Shown here: positions 17,476 through 24,978 of the stretch, piece by piece
How the letters are laid out: each line of letters opens with the position of its first letter
Position numbering within the stretch: position 1 is the first letter of the stretch
DNA from: Hymenobacter sediminis
Lineage (GTDB): Bacteria > Bacteroidota > Bacteroidia > Cytophagales > Hymenobacteraceae
DNA length: 64,000 nucleotides
Direction: 5' to 3'
NCBI RefSeq assembly: GCF_003231285.1
Contig: NZ_QKNS01000005.1
Span: 390,720-454,719 of the forward strand
Notes under the pieces: model-generated
What the model was told of the DNA's origin: nothing
What the model saw: only the letters and a program-made list of their open reading frames with translations
The model's database searches: none
Program-made: the position numbers and the translations under genes

Positions 17476-20310
17476 ATGGCCGATAACTCCGCTTTGCAAG
17501 TAGCTGCCCCCGCAGCAGACCCCATTGACCAGCTCGACCCGCGCGAGTTCATCCTGATAAAAAATGCCCGGGTTCATAACCTTAAGAACCTGAGTGTAGC
17601 GTTGCCGCGCAATAAGTTTATTGTTGTCACGGGCCTGTCGGGCTCGGGTAAGTCTTCATTGGCGTTCGACACGCTGTATGCCGAGGGGCAGCGCATGTAT
17701 GTGGAAAGCCTGAGCTCCTACGCCCGCCAGTTTTTGGGCCGCATGGACAAGCCCGATGTGGACTACATCCGGGGCATTTCGCCAGCCATTGCCATTGAGC
17801 AGAAAGTTAGCATCAAGAACAACCGCTCTACGGTAGGCACCAGCACGGAGATTTACGATTACCTCAAGCTACTCTTCGCGCGGGTAGGCCGCACGTACTC
17901 GCCCGTAAGTGGGGAGCAGGTGCGCAAGGATAATGTGGCCGATGTGGTGGACTACCTCATGAAGTTGCCCGAAGGCACCCGCGTGATGCTACTCTCGCCT
18001 CTGCTGCCCGCCGAAGATGGGCGGCCCATGAGTAAGGAGCTGGATCTATTGCTACAGAAAGGCTACAGCCGGGTGGTAGTGAATGGCGAAACGGCTTTTA
18101 TTGAAGAGCTGATTGCCGAAGGCCAGCCTGAGGTGCAGGGTGATGTGTACATCATGATTGACCGGGCCGTAATTCAGCCCGGCGACGAGGATTTGATGTT
18201 CCGTTTGTCGGACTCGGTGCAAACGGCCTTTTTTGAGGGCCACGGCACTTGCCTGGTGAAGCTAGATGAGGAGACCCGCACATTCTCCGACCGGTTTGAG
18301 CTAGACGACATGGTGTTCGAGGAGCCCAGTGTCAACTTTTTCTCCTTCAATAACCCCTACGGTGCCTGCCAAACCTGCGAGGGGTTCGGCTCAGTGCTGG
18401 GTATCGACGAGGACCTGGTTATTCCGGACAAGAGCCTGACGGTGTACGAAGGCGCTATTGCCCCCTGGCGCACCGACAAGCAGAGCGAATGGCTCAAGCC
18501 CCTGCTCAAAAATGGCATCCGCTTCGATTTCCCTATTCATCGGCCCTACAACGAGCTAAGCGAGGCTGAGCGGACGTTGCTATGGAAAGGCAATAAGTAC
18601 TTCGACGGCCTCGATGCCTACTTCAATTGGGTATCAACACAAACGCACAAAATCCAGTACAGGGTGCTTCAGAGCCGCTACCGCGGCCGCACTACCTGCC
18701 CCGATTGTCGTGGTACGCGCCTGCGCAAAGACGCCCAGTACGTCAAGATTCAGGACCAGAGCATCACTGACTTGGTGCTACTACCCGTGAGCCGGGCCCT
18801 GGAGTTTTTTCAGAACCTTGACCTGCCTGAACACGAAGCCAAGGTAGCCGAGCGCCTTGTGACGGAAGTTACCAACCGCTTAGAGTATCTGAACCGGGTA
18901 GGGTTGGGCTACCTCACCCTGAACCGCCTAAGCAGCACCCTGTCGGGTGGGGAAAGCCAGCGAATTTCGTTGGCTACCTCGCTGGGTTCGGCGCTGGTAG
19001 GCTCCATGTACATTCTCGACGAGCCCAGCATTGGCTTGCACCCCAAGGATGCAGAGCAGCTTATTGGCGTGCTACGCTCCTTGCAGCAACTCGGCAACAC
19101 CGTTATTGTGGTGGAGCACGAGGACAAGATGATGGAGCAGGCCGACCAGATCATCGACATCGGGCCCGAGGCCGGCAGCGGCGGTGGTACCCTGCAGTTT
19201 CAGGGCACCTATGCCGAGGTCCTGACCTCCGACACCTATACCGGCCAATACTTGAGCGGCCGTATGGAGGTAGCTGTGCCCAAAACACGACGCCCCTGGC
19301 GTAACGCCCTGGAGCTAACCGGTGCCCGCGAAAATAACCTCAAAAACGTATCGGTGAAGTTTCCGCTGAACGTGATGACGGTGGTAACGGGCGTATCCGG
19401 CTCGGGCAAGTCTACCCTGATCCGGCGGATTCTGGCTCCGGCCCTGCTCAAGCAGCTTGGTGGCGGCGCGGGCGAAGCTACTGGCAAGTTCGACCGCCTC
19501 ATGGGTGTGAACGGGCAGGTAACGCACGTCGAGTTCGTGGACCAGAACCCCATCGGCAAGAGCAGCCGCTCGAACCCGGTTACGTATGTGAAGGCCTACG
19601 ACGCCATCAGAACTCTCTTCGCCGATCAGCAGCTGGCCAAAGCGCGCGGTTTCAAACCCTCACATTTCTCCTTCAATATTGATGGGGGCCGCTGCGAGGT
19701 GTGCCAGGGCGAAGGCCAGGTAAAGATTGAAATGCAGTTCATGGCCGATATCTACCTGACCTGTGAAGCCTGTGAAGGCCGCAAGTTCAAGCAGGATATC
19801 CTGGACGTGCAGTACAAGGAGAAGAGCATCAACGAGGTGCTGGAAATGACCATTGAGGATAGCATCGAGTTCTTCAAGGACCAGCCCAAAATAGTGGAGC
19901 GGTTGAAGCCTCTGGACGACGTAGGGCTGGGCTATATCCGTCTGGGGCAGTCGGCCAATACGCTTTCCGGCGGCGAGGCTCAGCGCGTGAAGCTGGCCTC
20001 CTTCCTGACCAAAGGCAACACCCTGCAGAACGATAAAATCCTGTTCATCTTCGATGAGCCCAGCACTGGCCTGCACTTCCACGACATTAATAAGCTGATG
20101 ACGGCCCTGAATGCGCTGGTGGAGCAAGGCAACTCTGTGCTCATCATTGAGCACAACATGGACATCATCAAGTGCGCCGACTGGATTATTGACCTTGGCC
20201 CCGAGGGCGGCATCAACGGCGGCCACTTGCTGTTTGAAGGCACCCCTGAGGAAATGGTGAAACTCAAGGATACCAACCACACTGCCCGCTTCCTGGCAGA
20301 GAAGCTGTAA
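17476..20310 (+). CDS. uvrA: UvrABC excision nuclease subunit A
   Basis: DNA damage-recognition ATPase of nucleotide excision repair, 944 residues, the normal length. It has two ABC modules: the first with Walker A GLSGSGKSS at residues 53-61 and signature LSGGESQR, the second with GVSGSGKST and LSGGEAQR. Each module holds a zinc finger (CQTCEGFG with CPDCRGTR; CEVCQGEGQ with CEACEGRKF). UvrA dimers load UvrB on lesions in the cytoplasm. A TACCTTCG box, one mismatch from the -7 consensus, lies at 17410-17417. A terminator follows at 20330. Confidence 0.98.
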   Translation: MADNSALQVAAPAADPIDQLDPREFILIKNARVHNLKNLSVALPRNKFIVVTGLSGSGKSSLAFDTLYAEGQRMYVESLSSYARQFLGRMDKPDVDYIRGISPAIAIEQKVSIKNNRSTVGTSTEIYDYLKLLFARVGRTYSPVSGEQVRKDNVADVVDYLMKLPEGTRVMLLSPLLPAEDGRPMSKELDLLLQKGYSRVVVNGETAFIEELIAEGQPEVQGDVYIMIDRAVIQPGDEDLMFRLSDSVQTAFFEGHGTCLVKLDEETRTFSDRFELDDMVFEEPSVNFFSFNNPYGACQTCEGFGSVLGIDEDLVIPDKSLTVYEGAIAPWRTDKQSEWLKPLLKNGIRFDFPIHRPYNELSEAERTLLWKGNKYFDGLDAYFNWVSTQTHKIQYRVLQSRYRGRTTCPDCRGTRLRKDAQYVKIQDQSITDLVLLPVSRALEFFQNLDLPEHEAKVAERLVTEVTNRLEYLNRVGLGYLTLNRLSSTLSGGESQRISLATSLGSALVGSMYILDEPSIGLHPKDAEQLIGVLRSLQQLGNTVIVVEHEDKMMEQADQIIDIGPEAGSGGGTLQFQGTYAEVLTSDTYTGQYLSGRMEVAVPKTRRPWRNALELTGARENNLKNVSVKFPLNVMTVVTGVSGSGKSTLIRRILAPALLKQLGGGAGEATGKFDRLMGVNGQVTHVEFVDQNPIGKSSRSNPVTYVKAYDAIRTLFADQQLAKARGFKPSHFSFNIDGGRCEVCQGEGQVKIEMQFMADIYLTCEACEGRKFKQDILDVQYKEKSINEVLEMTIEDSIEFFKDQPKIVERLKPLDDVGLGYIRLGQSANTLSGGEAQRVKLASFLTKGNTLQNDKILFIFDEPSTGLHFHDINKLMTALNALVEQGNSVLIIEHNMDIIKCADWIIDLGPEGGINGGHLLFEGTPEEMVKLKDTNHTARFLAEKL

Positions 20311-20329
20311 GCGCAGCCTAACCTCTTAT

Positions 20330-20366
20330 AAAGCCCGATTATGCTTTCTTGGCGTAATCGGGCTTT
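20330..20366 (+). terminator. Terminator of uvrA
   Basis: AAAGCCCGATTATGC pairs with GCGTAATCGGGCTTT (15 bp, one G-U) 19 bases after the uvrA stop codon. Confidence 0.85.
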
Positions 20367-20465
20367 GTGTTGTAAGCGGGGGGTAGGAAAACAGGTAAGC
20401 TCAACCGTCAAAACCATTGTGACTTCGTAAAGGGAAGAATCGGGTATTTCCCAGTTATTCGCCCT

Positions 20466-21278
20466 ATGAACTTTGCTACCCCTCAAGAAACCTTCAACGT
20501 CCTGACTGCTCCTACGGAGAGCCGGATGTGGCGCTGGGCTGCTTCGGCGGCTATTGTCGGCAACATTGCGCTGAACTATGTGTCGCAGCGCTACCCCTTC
20601 AATGGGCAGACTAACGCTCAGGTATCTTACAAATATCCAACGGTGCTGACGCCTGCGGGCTATACCTTCAGCATCTGGGGGCTGATTTTTCTGAGTCTGC
20701 TATTCTATGCCGTGTGGCAGCTGCTGCCTAATCAGCGCCAAAACCCCTTGCCCGACGCGGTAGCACGGCCTCTGGTACTTGCTAACCTGCTAACGGGCTT
20801 ATGGCTGGTGGTATTTGCCTACGAATTGCTGGTGCCGAGTGCAGTAGTAATGCTGCTGATTCTGGTTAGTCTGGCGGTGGTGTACGGAAGGGCCCGCCAC
20901 TTTGTGCGGCGCCAAGAAGCGCCTTGGTACACTAGCGTGCCGTTTGGCCTGTATCTGGGCTGGATTTCGGTGGCAACGGTAGTCAATACCACGCTAACCC
21001 TGGGCACCCAGTGGCAGCCTGGCCCCGAGGAAAGCATCGAAATAGCCATTGTGCTGGTGGGCATCACGGCTGGCTTGGCCCTAAACGTAACCCGCCGTTT
21101 CCGGGAGTTGGCCTACCCCGCCACCGTAGCCTGGGGGCTGATGGGTATCTGGGCCGCCCGCCGCTTTGAAACCGATACCGTTGTGTTAGCCTGGATGGCT
21201 TTGGCCGCCGCCGGCCTAGTAGCGGTGGCAGGGCTTGGGCTGGCATGGTGGGGTAGGCGGCAAGCAGTAACGAAGTAG
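20466..21278 (+). CDS. TspO/MBR-like tryptophan-rich membrane protein
   Basis: A 270-residue inner-membrane protein with about seven hydrophobic segments. The sequence TPAGYTFSIWGLIFLSLLFY (about 61-80) matches the TspO/MBR-family core (W-G-x-IF with Pro/Gly before it), and LGWISVATVVN (about 160-170) matches its later conserved segment; Trp is frequent. TspO proteins bind porphyrins and sterol-like ligands, but this is the longer variant found in many bacteria, often labelled tryptophan-rich sensory protein, whose ligand is not established. It lies between uvrA and tpiA with its own gap on both sides. Confidence 0.65.
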   Translation: MNFATPQETFNVLTAPTESRMWRWAASAAIVGNIALNYVSQRYPFNGQTNAQVSYKYPTVLTPAGYTFSIWGLIFLSLLFYAVWQLLPNQRQNPLPDAVARPLVLANLLTGLWLVVFAYELLVPSAVVMLLILVSLAVVYGRARHFVRRQEAPWYTSVPFGLYLGWISVATVVNTTLTLGTQWQPGPEESIEIAIVLVGITAGLALNVTRRFRELAYPATVAWGLMGIWAARRFETDTVVLAWMALAAAGLVAVAGLGLAWWGRRQAVTK

Positions 21279-21341
21279 GAGCCGTGCTACTGCCCTTCCT
21301 GCTAACTTGCGGCTCAACTCCCAACCTCAATCCTTTCCGCT

Positions 21342-22106
21342 ATGCGTAAGAATATTGTGGCCGGTAACTGGAAGATGAATACCACCCTCCAGGATGGCCA
21401 GGCGCTGATTTCCGAAATCGTGAACATGGTGCAGGACGAAGTAACCGGCTCCCAGGTAGAGGTAGTCGTATGCCCGCCCTTTCCGTTTTTGTCGGCCATC
21501 GGCAAGCAACTGCCCGAAGGTGGCCGCTTCCACCTTGGCGCTCAGAATTGCCACCAAAAGGAAACCGGTGCTTTCACCGGCGAAGTATCGGCCAAGATGC
21601 TGCAGTCGGTAGGCGCTGAATACGTGATTTTGGGTCACTCGGAGCGCCGTCAGTACTTCCGCGAGGATGACGAGTTGCTGAGCCAGAAGCTGAAAGCTGC
21701 CCTAGCCGCTGGCCTAAAGCCCATTTTCTGTGTGGGCGAAAGCCTGGAAACCCGCGAAGCCGACGAGACTTTCAACTTCATCAGCAAGCAGCTGAAAGAT
21801 GGTCTGTTCCACCTCTCCAACGAGGAGTTCGACCAGGTAGTAATAGCCTATGAGCCCATCTGGGCCATCGGGACCGGCAAAACGGCTACCAGCGCCCAGG
21901 CCCAGGAAGTGCACGCCTTCATCCGGGAGCAGATTGCCCGCGCCTACGACGCAGAAGCTGCCGACAACACTACCATCCTGTACGGTGGTTCGGCTAACGC
22001 CCAGAACGCGCGTGAGCTGTTTAGCCAGCCCGACGTAGATGGCGGCCTTATCGGTGGTGCTTCCCTCAAATCGCGCGACTTTACTGAGATTATCAAGTCG
22101 TTTTAA
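21342..22106 (+). CDS. tpiA: Triosephosphate isomerase
   Basis: Interconverts dihydroxyacetone phosphate and glyceraldehyde 3-phosphate in glycolysis and gluconeogenesis. At 254 residues it is the standard length. All active-site residues are present: Asn9 and Lys11 (AGNWKMN), His99 (LGHSERR), Glu171 (AYEPIWAIGTGK, with flexible loop 6), and the phosphate-binding YGGSAN and GGLIGGAS near the C terminus. It appears to be a single-gene unit ending in an interrupted palindrome at 22129. Confidence 0.98.
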   Translation: MRKNIVAGNWKMNTTLQDGQALISEIVNMVQDEVTGSQVEVVVCPPFPFLSAIGKQLPEGGRFHLGAQNCHQKETGAFTGEVSAKMLQSVGAEYVILGHSERRQYFREDDELLSQKLKAALAAGLKPIFCVGESLETREADETFNFISKQLKDGLFHLSNEEFDQVVIAYEPIWAIGTGKTATSAQAQEVHAFIREQIARAYDAEAADNTTILYGGSANAQNARELFSQPDVDGGLIGGASLKSRDFTEIIKSF

Positions 22107-22128
22107 GTATCCGGCAGCAAGTTTGCTC

Positions 22129-22186
22129 TTGTCATCCTGAGCGTTTGGCGAATTAAGCCTCATGTTCAGGATGACAAACGTTTTTT
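22129..22186 (+). terminator. Interrupted palindrome with T run after tpiA
   Basis: TTGTCATCCTGA (22129-22140) and TCAGGATGACAA (22166-22177) are exact complements around a 25-nt loop, followed by ACG and six T. It fits a terminator. The core GTCATCCTGAG also resembles intergenic repeats scattered in Hymenobacter-like genomes; there is only one copy in this window. Confidence 0.6.
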
Positions 22187-22208
22187 GATTTGCCAGCGTC
22201 AAGCGTTC

Positions 22209-22589
22209 ATGCTTACTACCTTACTTCTCTCCGGCCTACTTGCCCTGAATCCGTTTCGGTCGGTGCCGACAGTGCCATTGGCCACGCCTGTGGCACTGGG
22301 CTCGGTGGACCCGTGCCGCCTCTATGGCTCGGTGTATCTGGAAACCGACCCACGGCGCCGTAGCCAGGCATTTGGGGTAGTGTACCAAGAGCCCGACGAG
22401 GCTTTTGCCGATGTGCTGGTGTATCAGGAAACGAATAAGCTCTTCGCCGATAAGGCTGGCCTGTGGTACCTGACCGACTCCCGTGACTTCGCCGATTACA
22501 TACTGCTGGTAACGGACAACCGCAACCTGGCTGACTTCTCTTTTCACTACACCAAAGTGCGCTCCTTTGCCGGCTGCCGGAAGCAGTAG
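22209..22589 (+). CDS. DUF6150-like exported repeat protein
   Basis: A 126-residue protein with a hydrophobic N terminus (MLTTLLLSGLLALNPF) likely to be a signal peptide. The rest is built of short repeats of about 13-18 residues, each a beta strand followed by a D/N-x-x-x-F/L-A-D/G unit: EAFADVLVYQETNKLFAD, RDFADYILLV, RNLADFSFHY, RSFAGC. This is the pattern of the DUF6150 family of Bacteroidota. The start at ATG 22209 is preferred over TTG 22185. No function is established. The gene ends at a bidirectional terminator shared with the OmpA lipoprotein. Confidence 0.6.
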   Translation: MLTTLLLSGLLALNPFRSVPTVPLATPVALGSVDPCRLYGSVYLETDPRRRSQAFGVVYQEPDEAFADVLVYQETNKLFADKAGLWYLTDSRDFADYILLVTDNRNLADFSFHYTKVRSFAGCRKQ

Positions 22590-22609
22590 GGTTAAGCGGC
22601 TGCACCTAC

Positions 22610-22645
22610 AAAAAGCCCTTCTGCTTAGTAGCAGAAGGGCTTTTT
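22610..22645. terminator. Bidirectional terminator, DUF6150-like gene and OmpA gene
   Basis: AAAAAGCCCTTCTGC pairs perfectly with GCAGAAGGGCTTTTT (15 bp) around TTAGTA between two convergent genes. Confidence 0.9.
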
Positions 22646-22667
22646 GTTGATTGAGGGGGGAGGGAGT

Positions 22668-23012
22668 TTATAGCTTCACGAGCTCCACGCGGCGGTTTTT
22701 AGCTTTGCCTTCTTCAGTAGAGTTATCGGCCAGCGGCTTGCTTTGGCCGAACCCGGCGGCTTGCAGACGGGTAGCGGCAATGCCCGCTTTGCTGAGAGAT
22801 GCTACCACCGCCGCTGCCCGTGCTTCGGAAAGCTGCTGATTGTGTTGGCTGGTGCCGGCGTTATCGGTGTGGCCTTGCACGGCTAAGCGCAGCTTGGGAT
22901 TCTGCTGCAGCAGCGTAAGCACCTCCGCCACCGTGGGCTCCGACTCAGGCCGGATGGTTGCCTTGTCGGTGTCGAAGTTCACGTAGAGGGCCACGCGGCC
23001 TTCCGTATCTAG
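22668..23012 (-). pseudogene. OmpA C-terminal domain, displaced by a -1 frame change from its lipoprotein
   Basis: About 114 codons encoding a complete OmpA-like peptidoglycan-binding domain: LYVNFDTDKATIRPES, the core GHTDNAGTSQHNQQLSEARA, and a C-terminal NRRVEL. No proper start codon or signal peptide precedes it. It continues the upstream lipoprotein (23009-23719) in the -1 frame: one extra A in the tract at 23013-23021 would fuse the two into a 350-residue OmpA-family lipoprotein, the usual form. It is therefore either a pseudogene fragment, a product of frameshifting or transcript slippage, or the result of a base-call error. Confidence 0.85.
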
Positions 23013-23719
23013 TTTTTTTTTAACTCCGTGGCCGGGATAACCGAAACCTGCTGGGGCATGGCGGCTTTCTCCGTCACGCTCAAGTAGTAACTGTCGATGC
23101 TAGGCTTCTGCACCTGCACCCATATTTCTTTGTCTTTCTGGCGAATCACGTAGATGTCATACTCGCCGGAGTAGCCCGTAATGCCTCCTTTTTCGGCGGT
23201 GCTGCTGCCTACTTTCTTGATGGCCTCATCCGGGATTTCACCCGAGAATACTTTCACGCCGCCCAGGCCGGTTATCAGGTTCTCGTAGTTGCGCCGGATC
23301 ATCAGGTCCGAAGCCTGTTTCTGCTTATCAGCGGGATGGTATTTGCGCCGCAGCACCCGGCCTTCTACGCTAGCCAGGGCCTGTCCATCATACAGGTAAG
23401 AGCGGTCAAACTCGTAGGCCACACTGTCAGAGTCGTACCGTATTTCGTAGCCCTTCAGAGGGCCGAAGTAGGGGAACTGGCCCAGGTTGGAAGTAGAAAC
23501 CGGAATCTCGTTGATGTCGAAGCTGCTGGCAGTTGTAGTTGCTGGAGCTTCCGACTGGTTTGCCTCCGAGGAGGGGGTAGGGGCAGAAGCAGCAGGAGCA
23601 GTGGTTTCGCTGGTAGGGTTGCTGGCAGATTGCTCAGTGGCAGCGTCCTTCGAAGAGCAGGCAGTAAGCAGACTACCAAAGGCAATAGCCGAGGCTACCA
23701 AACGGAAAGTTCGTTTCAT
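23009..23719 (-). CDS. N-terminal part of a frameshifted OmpA-family lipoprotein
   Basis: A 236-residue lipoprotein portion with lipobox LLTAC (Cys21) and a long Ser/Thr/Ala/Pro linker (about 25-66). A conserved domain follows (SSFDINEIPVSTSNLGQFPY, then YEIRYDSDSVAYEFDR and YDIYVIRQKDKEIWVQVQ) as in Bacteroidota OmpA lipoproteins. The frame ends prematurely as ELKKN followed by TAG, just after a run of nine A. Normally the chain would continue ELKKKLDTEGRVALYVNFD into the OmpA domain. If only this part is made, the lipoprotein would be anchored in the outer membrane without peptidoglycan binding. Confidence 0.85.
   Translation of the reverse strand: MKRTFRLVASAIAFGSLLTACSSKDAATEQSASNPTSETTAPAASAPTPSSEANQSEAPATTTASSFDINEIPVSTSNLGQFPYFGPLKGYEIRYDSDSVAYEFDRSYLYDGQALASVEGRVLRRKYHPADKQKQASDLMIRRNYENLITGLGGVKVFSGEIPDEAIKKVGSSTAEKGGITGYSGEYDIYVIRQKDKEIWVQVQKPSIDSYYLSVTEKAAMPQQVSVIPATELKKN
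23013..23021 (-). other. A9 homopolymer at the frameshift site
   Basis: Minus-strand GAG-TTA-AAA-AAA-AAC-TAG. The zero-frame heptamer A-AAA-AAC, immediately before the stop, is a classical -1 slippery sequence; ten A instead of nine would restore the full OmpA lipoprotein. Confidence 0.9.
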
Positions 23720-23893
23720 GGAAAGGAGGGGGTAGGGTTGAGCGAATAAGGGAGTAAATGAAGCAAATATTCAAATATTAAACATAGCATATGTTATTAT
23801 CCTTTTGCGGGTAGTCCGCGCAAGCCCCGCGTTTTCCTGCAACCTTTGCAGGCCCGGTTTGCCCGGTACCTCAACCCTAACTGCTCAGATCTG

Positions 23894-24730
23894 ATGGATT
23901 ACGTTGAACTGCGCGTGCAAGCGCCCCGCGAGTTGGCGGATATTTTAGTGGCCGAACTAGCCGAGGTAGGCTACAATACCTTCGAGGATAATGACGAAGG
24001 CTTCTGTGCTTACATCGACGAAGACCAGTTCTCTAATGATACCGTGGCCGAGGTGATGAGCCGCTACGAGGCCCTGGGTGAGCTAGAGTTTTCGCACCGC
24101 GTAATTACCCGTCAGAACTGGAACGCCGAGTGGGAAAAGAACTTCCAGCCCCTGGTTATTGCCGATAAAGTATCCGTACGGGCTCCTTTTCATGAGGCGC
24201 GCCCCGACCTGGAGTATGAAATCGTGATTATGCCGCGCATGTCCTTCGGCACCGGCCACCACGATACCACCGCCCTCATGATTACCAACCAGCTTGGCAT
24301 CGACCACCAGGGCAAGCGCGTGCTAGATATGGGCTGTGGCACCGGCATTCTGGCCGTAATGGCTGTGCACCTAGGCGCCGACTACGTACTGGCCGTGGAC
24401 GTGGAGCCCTGGACCGCTGAAAACGCCGCCGACAATGCTGCTGAAAACAACGTGCAGGATAAAGTGGAAGCGCGCCTCGGCGATGTAACCGCTCTGAAAG
24501 GGGAGGAGCCCTTCGATATTATCCTGGCCAACATCAACCGTAACGTGCTTCTGGAGGACATGGGCGCCTACGCCCGCTACCTTAAGCCTGGCGGCCCCAT
24601 TCTGTTTTCGGGATTTTATGAAGATGACCTGCCTTTGATTCAGGAGGCCGCTGAAAAAGCCGGTTTTCGCTACGAAAGCCACCGCACCCAAAACCACTGG
24701 GTATCGGCCGTGTTCCGGCAGCCAGCCTAA
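23894..24730 (+). CDS. prmA: Ribosomal protein L11 methyltransferase
   Basis: SAM-dependent enzyme that trimethylates ribosomal protein L11 in the cytoplasm. The 278 residues include the N-terminal substrate domain (MDYVELRVQAPRELADILVA), the linker FGTGHHDTT (about 119-126), motif I VLDMGCGTG at 143-151, and the catalytic LANINRNVL. I chose ATG 23894; the frame is open back to 23846 but that region looks untranslated. The upstream AACCTTTGC (23841-23849) is one base off the -7 consensus. A hairpin terminator follows. Confidence 0.95.
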   Translation: MDYVELRVQAPRELADILVAELAEVGYNTFEDNDEGFCAYIDEDQFSNDTVAEVMSRYEALGELEFSHRVITRQNWNAEWEKNFQPLVIADKVSVRAPFHEARPDLEYEIVIMPRMSFGTGHHDTTALMITNQLGIDHQGKRVLDMGCGTGILAVMAVHLGADYVLAVDVEPWTAENAADNAAENNVQDKVEARLGDVTALKGEEPFDIILANINRNVLLEDMGAYARYLKPGGPILFSGFYEDDLPLIQEAAEKAGFRYESHRTQNHWVSAVFRQPA

Positions 24731-24760
24731 GTAGCTCGGTTCCTTCCTGCTATTTCGTAC

Positions 24761-24801
24761 CGCCGCCTGAGCAGCAATTTTGCTCGGGCGGCGTCGTTTT
24801 T
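24761..24801 (+). terminator. Terminator of prmA
   Basis: CGCCGCCTGAGCA pairs with TGCTCGGGCGGCG (13 bp, one mismatch) and is followed by TCGTTTTT. Confidence 0.8.
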
Positions 24802-24978
24802 AGGTTTTGCCCCGCCTGCACCTGGGCCTGGAGTAGCTGCCTTGAAGCTGCTTGAGCCTCAGAATGGTACAAAAAAAGGGTGCCTTATGATTGTGACGGG
24901 GGGAGGGGAAATCCGGCGCGAAAAGTGCGGGGTTTTGTCGAAATTGTAGGCGAATAATTAGGCTTTGACGAATTTGAT

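Noticed and set aside
19660..20280. 206-codon minus-strand frame inside uvrA
   Set aside because: Complement of the second ABC module of uvrA; long open shadows are expected at this GC content.
22129..22177. GTCATCCTGA palindrome as a mobile repeat element
   Set aside because: Only one copy in the window and it fits a terminator after tpiA, so a dispersed repeat cannot be supported here.
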